A stretch of DNA of 64,000 nt from Bdellovibrionia bacterium. GTDB lineage: Bacteria > Bdellovibrionota > Bdellovibrionia > Bdellovibrionales > JAGQZY01. Where the stretch lies: NCBI GenBank assembly GCA_030424715.1, contig JAUHWH010000009.1, positions 1-64,000 on the forward strand, read 5' to 3'. Below the pieces are notes generated by a model that was not told where the DNA came from, did not search any database, and worked only from the letters and a program-made list of their open reading frames with translations. Shown here piece by piece: positions 33,851-42,806 of the stretch. The translations under genes were made by a program, and so were the position numbers. Position 1 is the stretch's first letter. Every line of letters starts with the position of its first letter.

Positions 33851-34963
33851 TTATTCGTGACGAACCGGGTCCGCGATGCTGTCTGCACCGTCGAGCTTGT
33901 CTGATCCAAGACTATGAAGCGAGTCCATATCGATGACGTGCCGGTAGTTCGAACTTTTACCATTTCTGAGTTCATCAAAGGTGTCATTGATGTCACCGAT
34001 TTTGATACTTTTTATGGAGGGTTTGATCTCGTACTTCGCACACAGATCGATGACTTCTTGGGTCTCCTTGATCCCTCCGATTAAAGAGCCGGAAATAGAG
34101 ATTCGATTGAAGACCATGGGGCCTGATTTAAATTCAGGGATTTTTTCTAAGTTCCCCACGATGACCATGGCGGAGTCGGGTTTCATCAATGGTAGCCTTT
34201 CATCTAAACCATGGGGCACAGGTATGGTGTCGATCATTAGATCAATTTTACCTCTAACGTCCTTCATGGCGTCTTCATCGCTGGTGACGACAACACGGTC
34301 GGCTCCCATTTCTGAAATTTGGTCGACCTTGTCTTCGCTTCTGGTAAAGGCGATCACTTCTGCATCAAGAGCTTTTCCAAGCTTGATGGCCATATGACCC
34401 AATCCACCGATTCCAGAAACGCCCAAGACTTTGCCTTTCTCCAAACCCCAGTGCTTCATCGGCGAGTAGACCGTGATGCCGGCACATAAAATGGGGCCGA
34501 CATACTCTGAGGGTAGGCTGTCTGGGACCTGAATCGCAAAGTCTTCTGGAACCACCAGATGGGTCGAATACCCACCGTAGGTTCTTATTTTGTCGCTCAT
34601 CGGAGCTCCGCCGTAGGTGAGAGTCGGTCCCAGGGGGCCCTGACAATAGTTCTCAAGGTCGTCTTCGCACTTCTCACACTCTCGACAGCTGTCGATCATG
34701 CAGCCCACGCCAATGCGATCGCCCTTCTTAAAGTTTTTCACCTTCGAGCCAACGGAAGTCACCTCACCGACGACTTCGTGACCAGGAACGCAGGGGTAAC
34801 TCCCTCCGCCCCAGTCGTTATCGACGCTGTGAACATCGGAGTGGCAGACCCCGCAGTGAGTGATCTTAAACTCAATCTCAGTTTCGTTCGGTTTCTCCCG
34901 ATTGAAAACAACAAGATTCAGTTTTCCCGCTTCTTCTTGTGCTCCATAGCCATATACTTGCAT
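33851..34963 (-). CDS. Zinc-dependent alcohol dehydrogenase (YahK/CAD-like)
   Basis: 370 residues. Medium-chain dehydrogenase with the catalytic zinc ligands Cys40 (CGVCHSDVHS) and His62 (PGHEVVGEV), and structural zinc cysteines 93, 96, 99 and 107 (SCRECEKCEDDLENYC). The Rossmann motif GVSGIGGLGHMAIKLGKALDAEVI follows. The closest family pattern is the NADP-dependent aldehyde reductases (YahK, cinnamyl alcohol dehydrogenase). It has GGAGAGACA before the ATG and lies 22 bases after the aldehyde dehydrogenase, so both act in one operon, probably interconverting aldehydes, acids and alcohols. The C-terminal 20 residues (LHSLGSDKLDGADSIADPV) extend past the usual end. Confidence 0.92.
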   Translation of the reverse strand: MQVYGYGAQEEAGKLNLVVFNREKPNETEIEFKITHCGVCHSDVHSVDNDWGGGSYPCVPGHEVVGEVTSVGSKVKNFKKGDRIGVGCMIDSCRECEKCEDDLENYCQGPLGPTLTYGGAPMSDKIRTYGGYSTHLVVPEDFAIQVPDSLPSEYVGPILCAGITVYSPMKHWGLEKGKVLGVSGIGGLGHMAIKLGKALDAEVIAFTRSEDKVDQISEMGADRVVVTSDEDAMKDVRGKIDLMIDTIPVPHGLDERLPLMKPDSAMVIVGNLEKIPEFKSGPMVFNRISISGSLIGGIKETQEVIDLCAKYEIKPSIKSIKIGDINDTFDELRNGKSSNYRHVIDMDSLHSLGSDKLDGADSIADPVRHE

Positions 34964-34985
34964 TGTCTCTCCGTTTCGTTTGATT

Positions 34986-36428
34986 TTATTTGTCTTGCTT
35001 TAGCACTCGTACCGACTTCACATTCACGTATTCGTGAAACCCGAAGCGGCCGTGCTCGCGACCGTAACCACTCTCCTTCACTCCACCAAAGGGTAATTGT
35101 GCCTTGGAGTTCGAGTAGCCGTTGACGTTAACCATGCCCGTGTCCAAGCGACGAGAGGCTGTCTCAATGGCTTTATCCACATCTTTACTAAAGATCCCCC
35201 CACCCAAGCCAAATTTTGAGCTATTGGAGACTTCGATGGCCTCATCCAAATCTTTAACCTTGATTAAGCTAGCCACTGGGCCAAATAGTTCATCATCATA
35301 AGCTGGCATCCCTGGCTTTAAGTTCTCAAGAATCGTTGGCTGAAAGAAGTAGCCTTCACGCTTATCTATGTTTCCTCCCACAAGGCAGCTCGCACCTTTG
35401 TCCAGGGACTCTTGCACCTGATCGTCTAATTTTTTCAGTAAATCTTTACGAGCCATTGGCCCCACTTTCGTGGCCTTGTCGTTGGGGTCGCCGATTTGCA
35501 CTTCTTTAACGGCGGCAACAAACTTTTCTTTAAACTCGTCATAAACCGAATCCACAACCAGGAAGCGTTTTGCAGCAGTACAAGTCTCGCCATTATTGAT
35601 CATTCGACCCATGACACAGGCCTCGACTGCTTGATCGATATCAGCATCTTCTAGCACTAAGTAGGCATCGTTGCCTCCGAGTTCAAGCACTGACTTTTTC
35701 AAGTTTTTGGCAGCTTTTTCAGCAACAACCTTCCCGGTTTCTGGACTTCCTGTGAAGGTGACCACTCGGACTTCGCGCGCTTCATACAAGAATTCAATAT
35801 CTTCATGTTTTGCGTAAAGGTGGGCAAACACACCATCCGGCAATCCGGCTTCGCTGTACAGCTCTTCGATACGCTGAGCAGAACCCCAGACATTCGATGC
35901 ATGTCTCAAGAGCGTTGCATTACCTGCTAGGATAGCTGGCACCGAGTAGCGGATCACTTGGTAAAATGGAAAGTTCCAGGGTTGAATCGAGAAAATCACA
36001 CCTTGAGGAGAAAACACGTTGTAGGCAACGCCCTCATCCATCTCGATCGTCTCAGAGCCCAAGGCATCCTCGACATTTTCACAACACCAATTGACAATCT
36101 CGACGCATTTATCGATCTCGGCTAATCCGGTGCGATGGGTTTTTCCCATTTCCTCGGTCATCAGTTTCGCAAGGTCGCTTTTATTGTCAGACATCAATTT
36201 GCCAAATTTCTTAATTATTTTAATTCTATCCTCAAGTGGCTGTTGCGACCAAGACTTGAAGGCGTTTTGCGCTTCGTTGAGTTTGTCTTTAACTTGGCTC
36301 TGGCTCTCGTAGTCAAATTCACGGACGACCTTTTCTGTGAAGGGATTAATTATGGAAACCTTCGATTGGTCCGACTGACTTTGACTCTTTGTGCTTTCTG
36401 AATTTTGTTTAGAAATATTCTCCTGCAT
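34986..36428 (-). CDS. NAD(P)-dependent aldehyde dehydrogenase (succinate-semialdehyde type)
   Basis: 480 residues from ATG 36428, preceded by GAGGAG eight bases upstream; 20 further residues in the open frame lack a site. A Ser/Gln-rich leader (about 20 residues) precedes the ALDH fold. VFSPQGVIFSIQPWNFPFYQ, the cofactor loop FTGSPETGKVV, the general-base Glu in VLELGGNDAYLV and the nucleophile Cys in NNGETCTAAKRF are all present. The pattern resembles succinate-semialdehyde dehydrogenases without a decisive substrate mark. It is the first gene of an operon with the alcohol dehydrogenase. Confidence 0.92.
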   Translation of the reverse strand: MQENISKQNSESTKSQSQSDQSKVSIINPFTEKVVREFDYESQSQVKDKLNEAQNAFKSWSQQPLEDRIKIIKKFGKLMSDNKSDLAKLMTEEMGKTHRTGLAEIDKCVEIVNWCCENVEDALGSETIEMDEGVAYNVFSPQGVIFSIQPWNFPFYQVIRYSVPAILAGNATLLRHASNVWGSAQRIEELYSEAGLPDGVFAHLYAKHEDIEFLYEAREVRVVTFTGSPETGKVVAEKAAKNLKKSVLELGGNDAYLVLEDADIDQAVEACVMGRMINNGETCTAAKRFLVVDSVYDEFKEKFVAAVKEVQIGDPNDKATKVGPMARKDLLKKLDDQVQESLDKGASCLVGGNIDKREGYFFQPTILENLKPGMPAYDDELFGPVASLIKVKDLDEAIEVSNSSKFGLGGGIFSKDVDKAIETASRRLDTGMVNVNGYSNSKAQLPFGGVKESGYGREHGRFGFHEYVNVKSVRVLKQDK

Positions 36429-36562
36429 CTGGGTGACTCCTCTTTGTGGTTTGTCTAATTTAATCATCATAACAAAATCAGGACGCAAAGATGTCTACCT
36501 AAAGACAAGAAAGTATGTGGAAATCTAAACTTATGATCTCCTCTGATCAAAACTAGAGGGTG

Positions 36563-36670
36563 CTAATGAGAAATCTTTGGGTCCTGACTCTCCTCCCGGA
36601 TGATGAGATTCCCGTTTTCGTCACGAAAAACATGCATTCGCTCGTAATTGGCTGTGTGATAAAGATCCAC
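36563..36670 (-). CDS. Possible 35-residue ORF upstream of the dehydrogenases
   Basis: A minus-strand frame from GTG 36670 reads VDLYHTANYERMHVFRDENG and then NLIIREESQDPKISH, ending at TAG 36563-36565. The codons continue upstream as IRYLDSR, with GAGGAGGT close to an ATT codon. The amino acid pattern looks protein-like (RMHVFRDENGNLII), but the start is unclear. It may be a small gene or a relic. No family was recognised. Confidence 0.25.
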   Translation of the reverse strand: MDLYHTANYERMHVFRDENGNLIIREESQDPKISH

Positions 36671-36840
36671 GCGAGAATCTAGATATCGAATACCTCCTCA
36701 CCAGAAAATGAGCCGAAACTGTCGATCTTTTACTTAGGCCGTATCGTCGTAAGACACCTAAACCTCTAATATTTTTCAAAATCTCATGAGCGTGATAGCC
36801 TGATCATATCAGTCCAATTTCTCATCAAGGTTTATTCAGC

Positions 36841-37650
36841 ATGAAACTTTTTTCTTTAATGGTATTGTCCCCCCTTCTAATCACGGCTTGTGGATCAAAC
36901 GAGGCTTTAGACTTAGCAAAGATGCCAGAAGTCGCGGCTTCTCAGGTCTACCAGAATGACTCTCCTGATGCAGAGACTGCTTCCGAAAACACTTCGAACT
37001 CAAACAATCAGACAACTGGGTCTAATGATCCGACCAATCTCTGTGAACCTGTTGCCGAACCAAGATGTGCAGCAGGACGCAAACCTGTGGCAATTCGCGA
37101 CACCCGTGGTTGCGGCGAATTCGTATGCGCTCTGGATCAAGAGGCAAAGCCAGCGCCATCATTTGACGACGAAGAGGGGGACTTACAGAGCCTTCCTAAA
37201 GAACCGGTGGTCGAGACCAATCAAACCTGCCGTATTCATATCCGGAGCGGCGACTATCGCTACATCGCACCGAACATTGGGTACACTCGCTACAGCCCCC
37301 TAGTGACCTCTCGATTCTCACCTGAAAAAGGGCGCTATCGGGAGGGCGTCAGTATGGTCTGTGAGCGAAGCACCGTGGTTTGTGGTGTATCCGGCAAAGT
37401 GTTCTCCTATCCGAGACAAGCGCGATACCTGGTCAATAGAAACAGGAGCCGATGCAACGCCCAAATTTTTCACAACAAGCCTCTCCACAATTATCAACAA
37501 TACGGCCAGTGGTATCTCTGGGTGAAAGATCTTTTCGAAGTGTGTAGGAACCGTAAGCCCACGGACGCTGAAGTCACTCAACACCTCGAGGACTTTGTGG
37601 AGCGAGGAAAAAGCGAGTCCACCATCGCGACCGCGATCTGCTCACAATAA
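36841..37650 (+). CDS. Lipoprotein of unknown function
   Basis: 269 residues. MKLFSLMVLSPLLITACGS is a lipoprotein signal with lipobox ITAC. A Ser/Asn/Thr-rich linker (about residues 35-65) precedes a Cys-rich segment (CEPVAEPRCAAGRKPVAIRDTRGCGEFVC), reminiscent of small disulfide-knit inhibitor or binding modules, and then a second acidic linker. The C-terminal domain (residues 120-269) has six cysteines. No family was recognised for the whole protein. It would sit in the outer or inner membrane facing the periplasm or outside. It converges with the glycosidase-like gene 37742-39532. Confidence 0.7.
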   Translation: MKLFSLMVLSPLLITACGSNEALDLAKMPEVAASQVYQNDSPDAETASENTSNSNNQTTGSNDPTNLCEPVAEPRCAAGRKPVAIRDTRGCGEFVCALDQEAKPAPSFDDEEGDLQSLPKEPVVETNQTCRIHIRSGDYRYIAPNIGYTRYSPLVTSRFSPEKGRYREGVSMVCERSTVVCGVSGKVFSYPRQARYLVNRNRSRCNAQIFHNKPLHNYQQYGQWYLWVKDLFEVCRNRKPTDAEVTQHLEDFVERGKSESTIATAICSQ

Positions 37651-37741
37651 GTCATCTGAAAAAGGCGCGGACGGAAAAAAGAAGAACCCCTCAATGCTAG
37701 AAGCTCAGGAGCTCTTTCTTTTTTCGCGAGCAAACAGTCGG

Positions 37742-39532
37742 TTAATCCTCGGACCACCAAGGTCGCACGGTGCGGTTCATCATAAATAGAAATTCAGCTC
37801 TCGGGTTGTTGTCTTCAAGGTGGCTCAACGGAGAGAATGACCCCCATCGACTGGGACTACTCACAGAACCAAACTGCATAAAGGGTCCGTCGCCTACAGA
37901 CTCCCAAATATCCCAAAGACGCTCGTACAACGTCGCCATGTGACGACTGCGAACGTAGGAGATCATGAAGTTGGTTAAAGCGTTCGTGTCCTGCTCACTA
38001 ATTCCTCCAATAAAGGCTAGATGGTGCACATGCTGTCCGCCCTCATAACAAATCATTCGTAGCCCATGACTTTGAGCTACAGCTTTGTTCTCACGAAGTT
38101 GCTGCGCCACCCTGGGTATTGAGGATTCCATATTTGAATCAAGTAGACGATTTGTGAGAAACACTTGTGCGTCGACATTGGAGTTTCGAATGGCATTGAT
38201 GAGTTGAGCCCTTAGTGCATCCTCAGCAATGTGAGCCCCTCCGAAGTATGTGGTCACCGCCAAGGCATCAAAAACAGTCGCCGGATTCACCGCTTGATTG
38301 GGCTCGTAGACAAACCATTTGTCGGCGTTGACCAACTGTTCAGCCACCCAAGGGTTTCCTGTCTGAGTGGCAAGAGTCTTGACCAACCTGGCCTTGGCTT
38401 GTGAACCAAAAACTGAATCGAATATCAAAGCCATATTTGTGGCCCGCTTCGTATAATAGCTCAGGGTGGCACCGAAATCGGAATCTCCCCAATCGCGACC
38501 AGCCATCGCTGATAGGTCTTGGGTTTGTTGAAAGCTGTAGTTCCAAGTTTCATTTGATAGTTCAATAGTAGCCACCAGCCCCGGATGAAGGTTGTCTCGA
38601 ATATAAAGAGCAAACTGCCGAATGTAGTTGTCTGAGGCGTGCAATGGCAAACTGAACCAAGGATTCACCTGAATCTGGTTCGCCAAACGAACCATGGTTT
38701 CTAAGGGGACTCCGGCTTCTGTCCCCCAACTAAAATCACTGGGTTTGGGACGATCGGCCCAATCGGATTGGGTGGAGTTGTTTGTATGCATCCAATCCAT
38801 AAAGCGGATCTGTCGCAAGTCTCTAAGAATAGCCAAATATTGTGGGTTAAAAACTTCGCCAGCATTGTAAAGACCCAACCAATCTTCGCGGACGATTCGG
38901 ATATTGCGAATGTAGTCACCAGCACCCCGAGGATCGGTCATGGTGATTTTTAAACCAATGGCATCGCCCCTTGCGTTTCGAAAGACAATTCGATTTCTAG
39001 ACTGGCTTACAATACTTGTGTCACCTGACAGCTCAATGTCCCCTTCGCCTTCATAGGTCAATTGATAGGTGCCGATGCGGCTGGACGCCGCACCAGAGTT
39101 CGAGTCCCAGTCCCAAACGGTGGCAATGCCATTGAGATCGTTGGGTATGTAACGCGGCCACCGGTTTTGATCCAAAACACCGGCCTGCCGTAGCTGTTCG
39201 TAACTCCGGGCCATGAATTGCCCGGAGGACTGGCCAAACCAGGGTCTCGCAATCTTCATAAGGTCTAAGAATGGCATCTGCGGGCCCCAGTCGTTCACAC
39301 CGTCAAGCCCAAGTGCCAGCGTCGCATTCGACACTTTTGAAGTCCCGCCGGGAATTGCATTCATTCCGCCACCAGGAATAATGCTCGCTCCATGACCATG
39401 GACTAAATCTTGTTGCTCAAAGCCATTCTCATCGCCAGAGAGAACAACCGACTCAAACCGACTGTTGCATGCCGTAAGAAAACTGAAACATAGAATGAAA
39501 AGAAAAGAATGTCGAATCCCCAAGGGCTCCAT
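37742..39532 (-). CDS. Glycoside-hydrolase-like lipoprotein
   Basis: 596 residues from ATG 39532, which has GGAG six bases upstream. The N-terminus (HSFLFILCFSFLTAC) is a lipoprotein signal. A Gly-rich linker (GHGASIIPGGGMNAIPGG) follows, then a beta-type region, and a TIM-barrel-like domain containing IRFMDWMHTNNS, NPWFSLPLHASDNYIRQFA and IELSNETWNYSF, where N-E-T-W-N resembles the acid/base Asn-Glu pair of clan GH-A enzymes. A second Glu in MICYEGGQH (about residue 495) could be the nucleophile. It probably hydrolyses a polysaccharide at the cell surface. The exact family and substrate cannot be set from sequence alone. Confidence 0.7.
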   Translation of the reverse strand: MEPLGIRHSFLFILCFSFLTACNSRFESVVLSGDENGFEQQDLVHGHGASIIPGGGMNAIPGGTSKVSNATLALGLDGVNDWGPQMPFLDLMKIARPWFGQSSGQFMARSYEQLRQAGVLDQNRWPRYIPNDLNGIATVWDWDSNSGAASSRIGTYQLTYEGEGDIELSGDTSIVSQSRNRIVFRNARGDAIGLKITMTDPRGAGDYIRNIRIVREDWLGLYNAGEVFNPQYLAILRDLRQIRFMDWMHTNNSTQSDWADRPKPSDFSWGTEAGVPLETMVRLANQIQVNPWFSLPLHASDNYIRQFALYIRDNLHPGLVATIELSNETWNYSFQQTQDLSAMAGRDWGDSDFGATLSYYTKRATNMALIFDSVFGSQAKARLVKTLATQTGNPWVAEQLVNADKWFVYEPNQAVNPATVFDALAVTTYFGGAHIAEDALRAQLINAIRNSNVDAQVFLTNRLLDSNMESSIPRVAQQLRENKAVAQSHGLRMICYEGGQHVHHLAFIGGISEQDTNALTNFMISYVRSRHMATLYERLWDIWESVGDGPFMQFGSVSSPSRWGSFSPLSHLEDNNPRAEFLFMMNRTVRPWWSED

Positions 39533-39932
39533 GAATGTCTCCAAAGGCGTGAATTTGATCTGAAACGGATGAATTAAAAAGCATCGTCCTCACAGCTTTA
39601 CATTCAATAGGAGTGCCAACTTTTATTCTACTTAGTTCCCCGTCATTTATCGAATAGGAGTCTCAGTATGGGGCAGATAAACCTCACTCGTTGTCATTGA
39701 CAGCGGACACGGCGGAAAGGCGCTAAAACAAAAGATATTAAAGAAAACGGGAGTGTCGAAAAAGTCTTTGAGTGTAAAAGACTCTATCGTATCAAATCGA
39801 GACGGAGCGCGTGAACCGGTCAAAAGCCGCCTCCTCCCCTAAAACATTCCCTATCAAGACCTTAACGAACTCCGGGGACAAAAAGATAGGTTTTCAACAG
39901 AACTTGCGGTACAGATCTAGTAAGGGGATTTC
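39533..39932. other. 400-base intergenic region with a possible amidase relic
   Basis: The region separates the glycosidase-like lipoprotein and the ATP-grasp gene, which are divergent, so it should hold both promoters. Apart from the relic at 39681-39842, no gene, strong promoter pair or terminator was identified. GTAAGGGG just before 39933 is the ribosome binding site of the ATP-grasp gene. Confidence 0.4.
39681..39842 (+). pseudogene. Possible N-acetylmuramoyl-L-alanine amidase (Amidase_3) relic
   Basis: A 53-codon open stretch reads LVVIDSGHGGKALKQK and ends at TAA 39840-39842. VVIDxGHGG is the hallmark metal-binding start of zinc Amidase_3 (AmiABC) domains. There is no start codon before it (the frame is closed by TAA at 39678-39680), and the remainder of the domain is absent. 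It is either a deletion relic of an amidase or a chance match. Confidence 0.3.
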
Positions 39933-41234
39933 ATGACAGATTCAAAAAAACCAAATTTCTTATTTATTTCTTGGTCCGGACTCATCAGCGACATCGCGTG
40001 GCAAACGGTGAAAGAGGGTCACGAGGTTAAATACTATATCGATGCCCAGTCTGAAAAAGAAATCGGTGATGGCTTTGTCAACAAAGTGGACAATTGGCAG
40101 GAGCATGTGGATTGGGCTGATGTTATTGTCTTTGACGATGTTCTAGGGCACGGAGAATTAGCCAGTGAACTGCGAGCCAAGGGAAAAAAGGTGATCGGTG
40201 GAACTCCTTACACCGACAAACTAGAGGATGATCGATCTTTCGGCCAAGATGAACTCAAGAAGCATGGGGTGAACATCATCCCGTACTCCGATTACAACTC
40301 TTTTGATGATGCCATCGCCTATGTCAAAGAAAACCCTCACCCCTACGTGATAAAGCCCAGCGGCGAAGCTCAAAATACGAAACGCCTTTTGTTTGTTGGA
40401 GAAGAAGATGATGGGAGTGACGTCGTGCGGATGCTCGAGGCCTACAAAAAGTCATTCCTCGACAAAATCAAACAATTTCAACTCCAAAGACGGGTTCTTG
40501 GCGTTGAAGTGGCGGTGGGCGCTTTTTTTAATGGCGAAGAGTTCATTTATCCCATCAATATAAATTTTGAACACAAAAAGCTATTCCCTGGAAACCTCGG
40601 ACCACCCACCGGCGAGATGGGAACAGCCATGTTTTGGTGCGGCCCCAACAAGCTGTTCAATCAAACATTAAAAAAAATGGAAGCCACTCTGAAAGAGGAA
40701 AATTTTTGTGGATATATCGATCTCAACTGCATTGTAAACCACAAGGGTGTGTACCCCCTTGAGTTCACGTCTCGCTTTGGCTACCCCACGATCAGTATTC
40801 AACAAGATTCCATACTAAACCCCATCGGAGAGTTTTTTACAGAACTCGCCAATGGTAAAAAAACGAAACTCAGAGCGCGCTCTGGGTTTCATATTGGCGT
40901 GAGAATCTGTGTCCCACCCTTCCCCTTTGACGACCCAAAGACCTTTCAGTCGTACTCAAAAGACGCGGCTATCGTTTTTAAGAAATCCAATAAAGAGGGG
41001 GTCCACATTGAGGATGTTCGGCAAATGGATGGCCAATGGATGGTGTCGGGAACATCCGGAGTCATTCTTGTTGTTGTCGGAAGCGGCCCCTCGATGAAGC
41101 AGGCCCAGACCCAGGCCTACAACCGGGTCAAAAATATTTTGATTCCCAATATGTACTATCGCAAAGACATCGGCGACCGCTGGCTTGAGGATAGCGATAA
41201 GCTACACAACTGGGGCTACCTGCGAGACAGCTGA
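39933..41234 (+). CDS. PurD-like ATP-grasp ligase of uncertain substrate
   Basis: 433 residues, with AAGGGG five bases before the ATG. The overall order follows phosphoribosylamine-glycine ligase: an N-terminal Rossmann-like domain (DWADVIVFDDVLGHGELASELRAKGKKVIGG), an ATP-grasp domain (HPYVIKPSGEAQNTKRLLF, VEVAVGAFFNGEEF, YIDLNCIVNHKGVYPLEFTSRFGYP) and a C-terminal PurD-C-like domain. The N-terminal GxGGREHA motif of genuine PurD is missing (it reads LFISWSGLISDIAW), so glycinamide ribotide synthesis is doubtful. The Glu of PLEFTSRFG fits the metal-binding site. It may ligate another amine-carboxylate pair. No other purine gene is nearby. Its 3' end overlaps the convergent SDR by 19 bases. 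Confidence 0.75.
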   Translation: MTDSKKPNFLFISWSGLISDIAWQTVKEGHEVKYYIDAQSEKEIGDGFVNKVDNWQEHVDWADVIVFDDVLGHGELASELRAKGKKVIGGTPYTDKLEDDRSFGQDELKKHGVNIIPYSDYNSFDDAIAYVKENPHPYVIKPSGEAQNTKRLLFVGEEDDGSDVVRMLEAYKKSFLDKIKQFQLQRRVLGVEVAVGAFFNGEEFIYPININFEHKKLFPGNLGPPTGEMGTAMFWCGPNKLFNQTLKKMEATLKEENFCGYIDLNCIVNHKGVYPLEFTSRFGYPTISIQQDSILNPIGEFFTELANGKKTKLRARSGFHIGVRICVPPFPFDDPKTFQSYSKDAAIVFKKSNKEGVHIEDVRQMDGQWMVSGTSGVILVVVGSGPSMKQAQTQAYNRVKNILIPNMYYRKDIGDRWLEDSDKLHNWGYLRDS

Positions 41235-42169
41235 CGCTTGCGTGAAAGAAGCGTCTTGTCAGCTGATGGGTTGTGCCCATCCCCCTGACGCCCCCATATC
41301 TCAATCTCAGGCAGCATCCGGTACAACAGTCCGTGATACAGCCTTCGGGGTAAGAGTCTTCGTAGTAAGCTAAAGAAGTGGGCGTCCCACGTGGCGGAAA
41401 CTCTGAGCGGAGGTCTTTTTTTGTTCATATTTTTTAGAATAACCAGGGCCACCTTCTCAGGGGTCGCGCTGGAAAATCTCATCAAGTGATTGATAAAAGG
41501 CACCATGGAGTTGTAATGGTTGAAGTAGGGGTCGCTCTGGTTCTTGAGAGCTTTTAGACATTCGCGACTCTGCTTTACGTTCATGTGACTTTCTGAGTTG
41601 ATAAAACCCGGCTGCACCAGGGTCACTGAAATATTCCAAGGTCTTACCTCATACCACAGGGCCTCAGAAGCGCCCTCTAGTGCAAACTTGGAGGCACTGT
41701 AAACAGACATGGTTGGCATCGCCATTGTTCCACCAACAGAGGAAATATTGATGATATGCCCAGACCTTTTCTGTCTCATCGTCGGAAGAACGGAGCGGAT
41801 CAGGGCCATGGGCGCTCGAAAGTTTGTCTCCATCTGTTTGAAACGCTCAACTTCACCAACATGCTCGACCACAGCCCTCAGCATATAGGCGGCATTGTTG
41901 ACTAAAACATCGACTCCACCCAATTTGAGATGTATTTCACTAAACAGCTGGTCCCGCTCTTTCTTTTTCAGAACATCGAGAGCACGAAGCCATAGGCTTT
42001 CATCTTCGACAAGGCCGTGCTCTGCAAACCTTAACAGAGAGGTCTCACGGGCCGTCGCCACGATGTGATACTCCCCAGTGCTTCTCAGAAGTTTTACGAG
42101 AGCAAGGCCAACACCAGTACTTGCACCTGTGATCAGTACGACTTTTCTATTCAGGGACCTGATTTTCAT
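41216..42169 (-). CDS. Short-chain dehydrogenase/reductase
   Basis: 317 residues from ATG 42169, where the SDR fold begins (RKVVLITGASTGVG); the open frame extends 23 residues further without SDR features. Cofactor motif TGASTGVG, structural NNAA, catalytic Ser (INISSVGG), Tyr and Lys (YSASKFALEG) are intact, with a C-terminal extension of about 60 basic residues (LLRRLLPRRLYHGLLYRML) that may contact membranes. Substrate unknown. The 5' end overlaps the small lipoprotein gene by 23 bases, so coupling is likely, and the 3' end overlaps the convergent ATP-grasp gene. Confidence 0.85.
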   Translation of the reverse strand: MKIRSLNRKVVLITGASTGVGLALVKLLRSTGEYHIVATARETSLLRFAEHGLVEDESLWLRALDVLKKKERDQLFSEIHLKLGGVDVLVNNAAYMLRAVVEHVGEVERFKQMETNFRAPMALIRSVLPTMRQKRSGHIINISSVGGTMAMPTMSVYSASKFALEGASEALWYEVRPWNISVTLVQPGFINSESHMNVKQSRECLKALKNQSDPYFNHYNSMVPFINHLMRFSSATPEKVALVILKNMNKKRPPLRVSATWDAHFFSLLRRLLPRRLYHGLLYRMLPEIEIWGRQGDGHNPSADKTLLSRKRQLSRR

Positions 42170-42389
42170 CTCCGTCGTTTTCACCCTCATCTGGGCTATT
42201 GACTGGATTGTCATCGGGATGGCTGCCCCCTTCATCATTCACAGGCTCCATTGATGGATCATCCATAGGGCTCGCCATCTCTTGGCTCTCCTCCATCTCC
42301 ACCGGAGACTGAACACCGCTCTTCTCTTCATCATCCCAACAACCGGTCAGTAAAATCATCACAATGGCTGCTACTAACATTTTCTTCAT
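42147..42389 (-). CDS. Small acidic lipoprotein
   Basis: 80 residues from ATG 42389, with GAGG six bases upstream; an ATG 12 bases earlier is part of the leader. MKKMLVAAIVMILLTGC is a lipoprotein signal with lipobox LTGC. The mature chain is disordered-looking, with many Glu, Asp, Pro, Ser, Asn and Gly residues and no Lys after the first few positions (MEESQEMASPMDDPSMEP and on). No fold is expected and no function can be assigned. It overlaps the SDR gene downstream. Confidence 0.65.
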   Translation of the reverse strand: MKKMLVAAIVMILLTGCWDDEEKSGVQSPVEMEESQEMASPMDDPSMEPVNDEGGSHPDDNPVNSPDEGENDGDENQVPE

Positions 42390-42458
42390 TTCGTACCTCA
42401 TAATAATTAAAAATTTGTTAACCGCCAGAAGACCTTCTTCTCACAGCATAAATTTACT

Positions 42459-42806
42459 TCAGTTAAAACTTTCGTCGACCCAGACAAGGTCTGAAGAATC
42501 AAAAGAATCGAAATCGGAGCTATCGGGATCAAAAAAATCGTCCTGGTTTTGAAATTTTGTGCCCTTCATCGAGAACCTTTGGACCTTGAAAACGCGTCTT
42601 CGTTCATTTCGGTTTCCGCTGGCTTCAACGTACACAACGCCCACGGCGTCGATGGTTTCAAAGCCAAGGTCTTTCAGTCGCTCCCAATTGCAGTTTTTTG
42701 CCAGAACGTACTCCCCGTTTTGAACGCTGGTGAAAACGAGCTCTTTTGGGCTCCCGCTTTTATCCACCTTCGAAACGTAGACATCACCGGTCATCTGCTT
42801 TTTCAT
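42459..42806 (-). CDS. Hypothetical protein with an acidic Ser/Asp/Phe tail
   Basis: 115 residues. No signal peptide or membrane helix is seen. The first 85 residues have a compact alpha/beta pattern (VYVSKVDKSGSPKELVFTSV, ERLKDLGFETIDAVGVVYVEA, RRRVFKVQRFSMKG). The C-terminal 30 residues are a low-complexity acidic tail rich in Asp, Ser and Phe (DFFDPDSSDFDSFDSSD). No family was recognised. It is separated from the small lipoprotein gene by 69 bases. Confidence 0.55.
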   Translation of the reverse strand: MKKQMTGDVYVSKVDKSGSPKELVFTSVQNGEYVLAKNCNWERLKDLGFETIDAVGVVYVEASGNRNERRRVFKVQRFSMKGTKFQNQDDFFDPDSSDFDSFDSSDLVWVDESFN

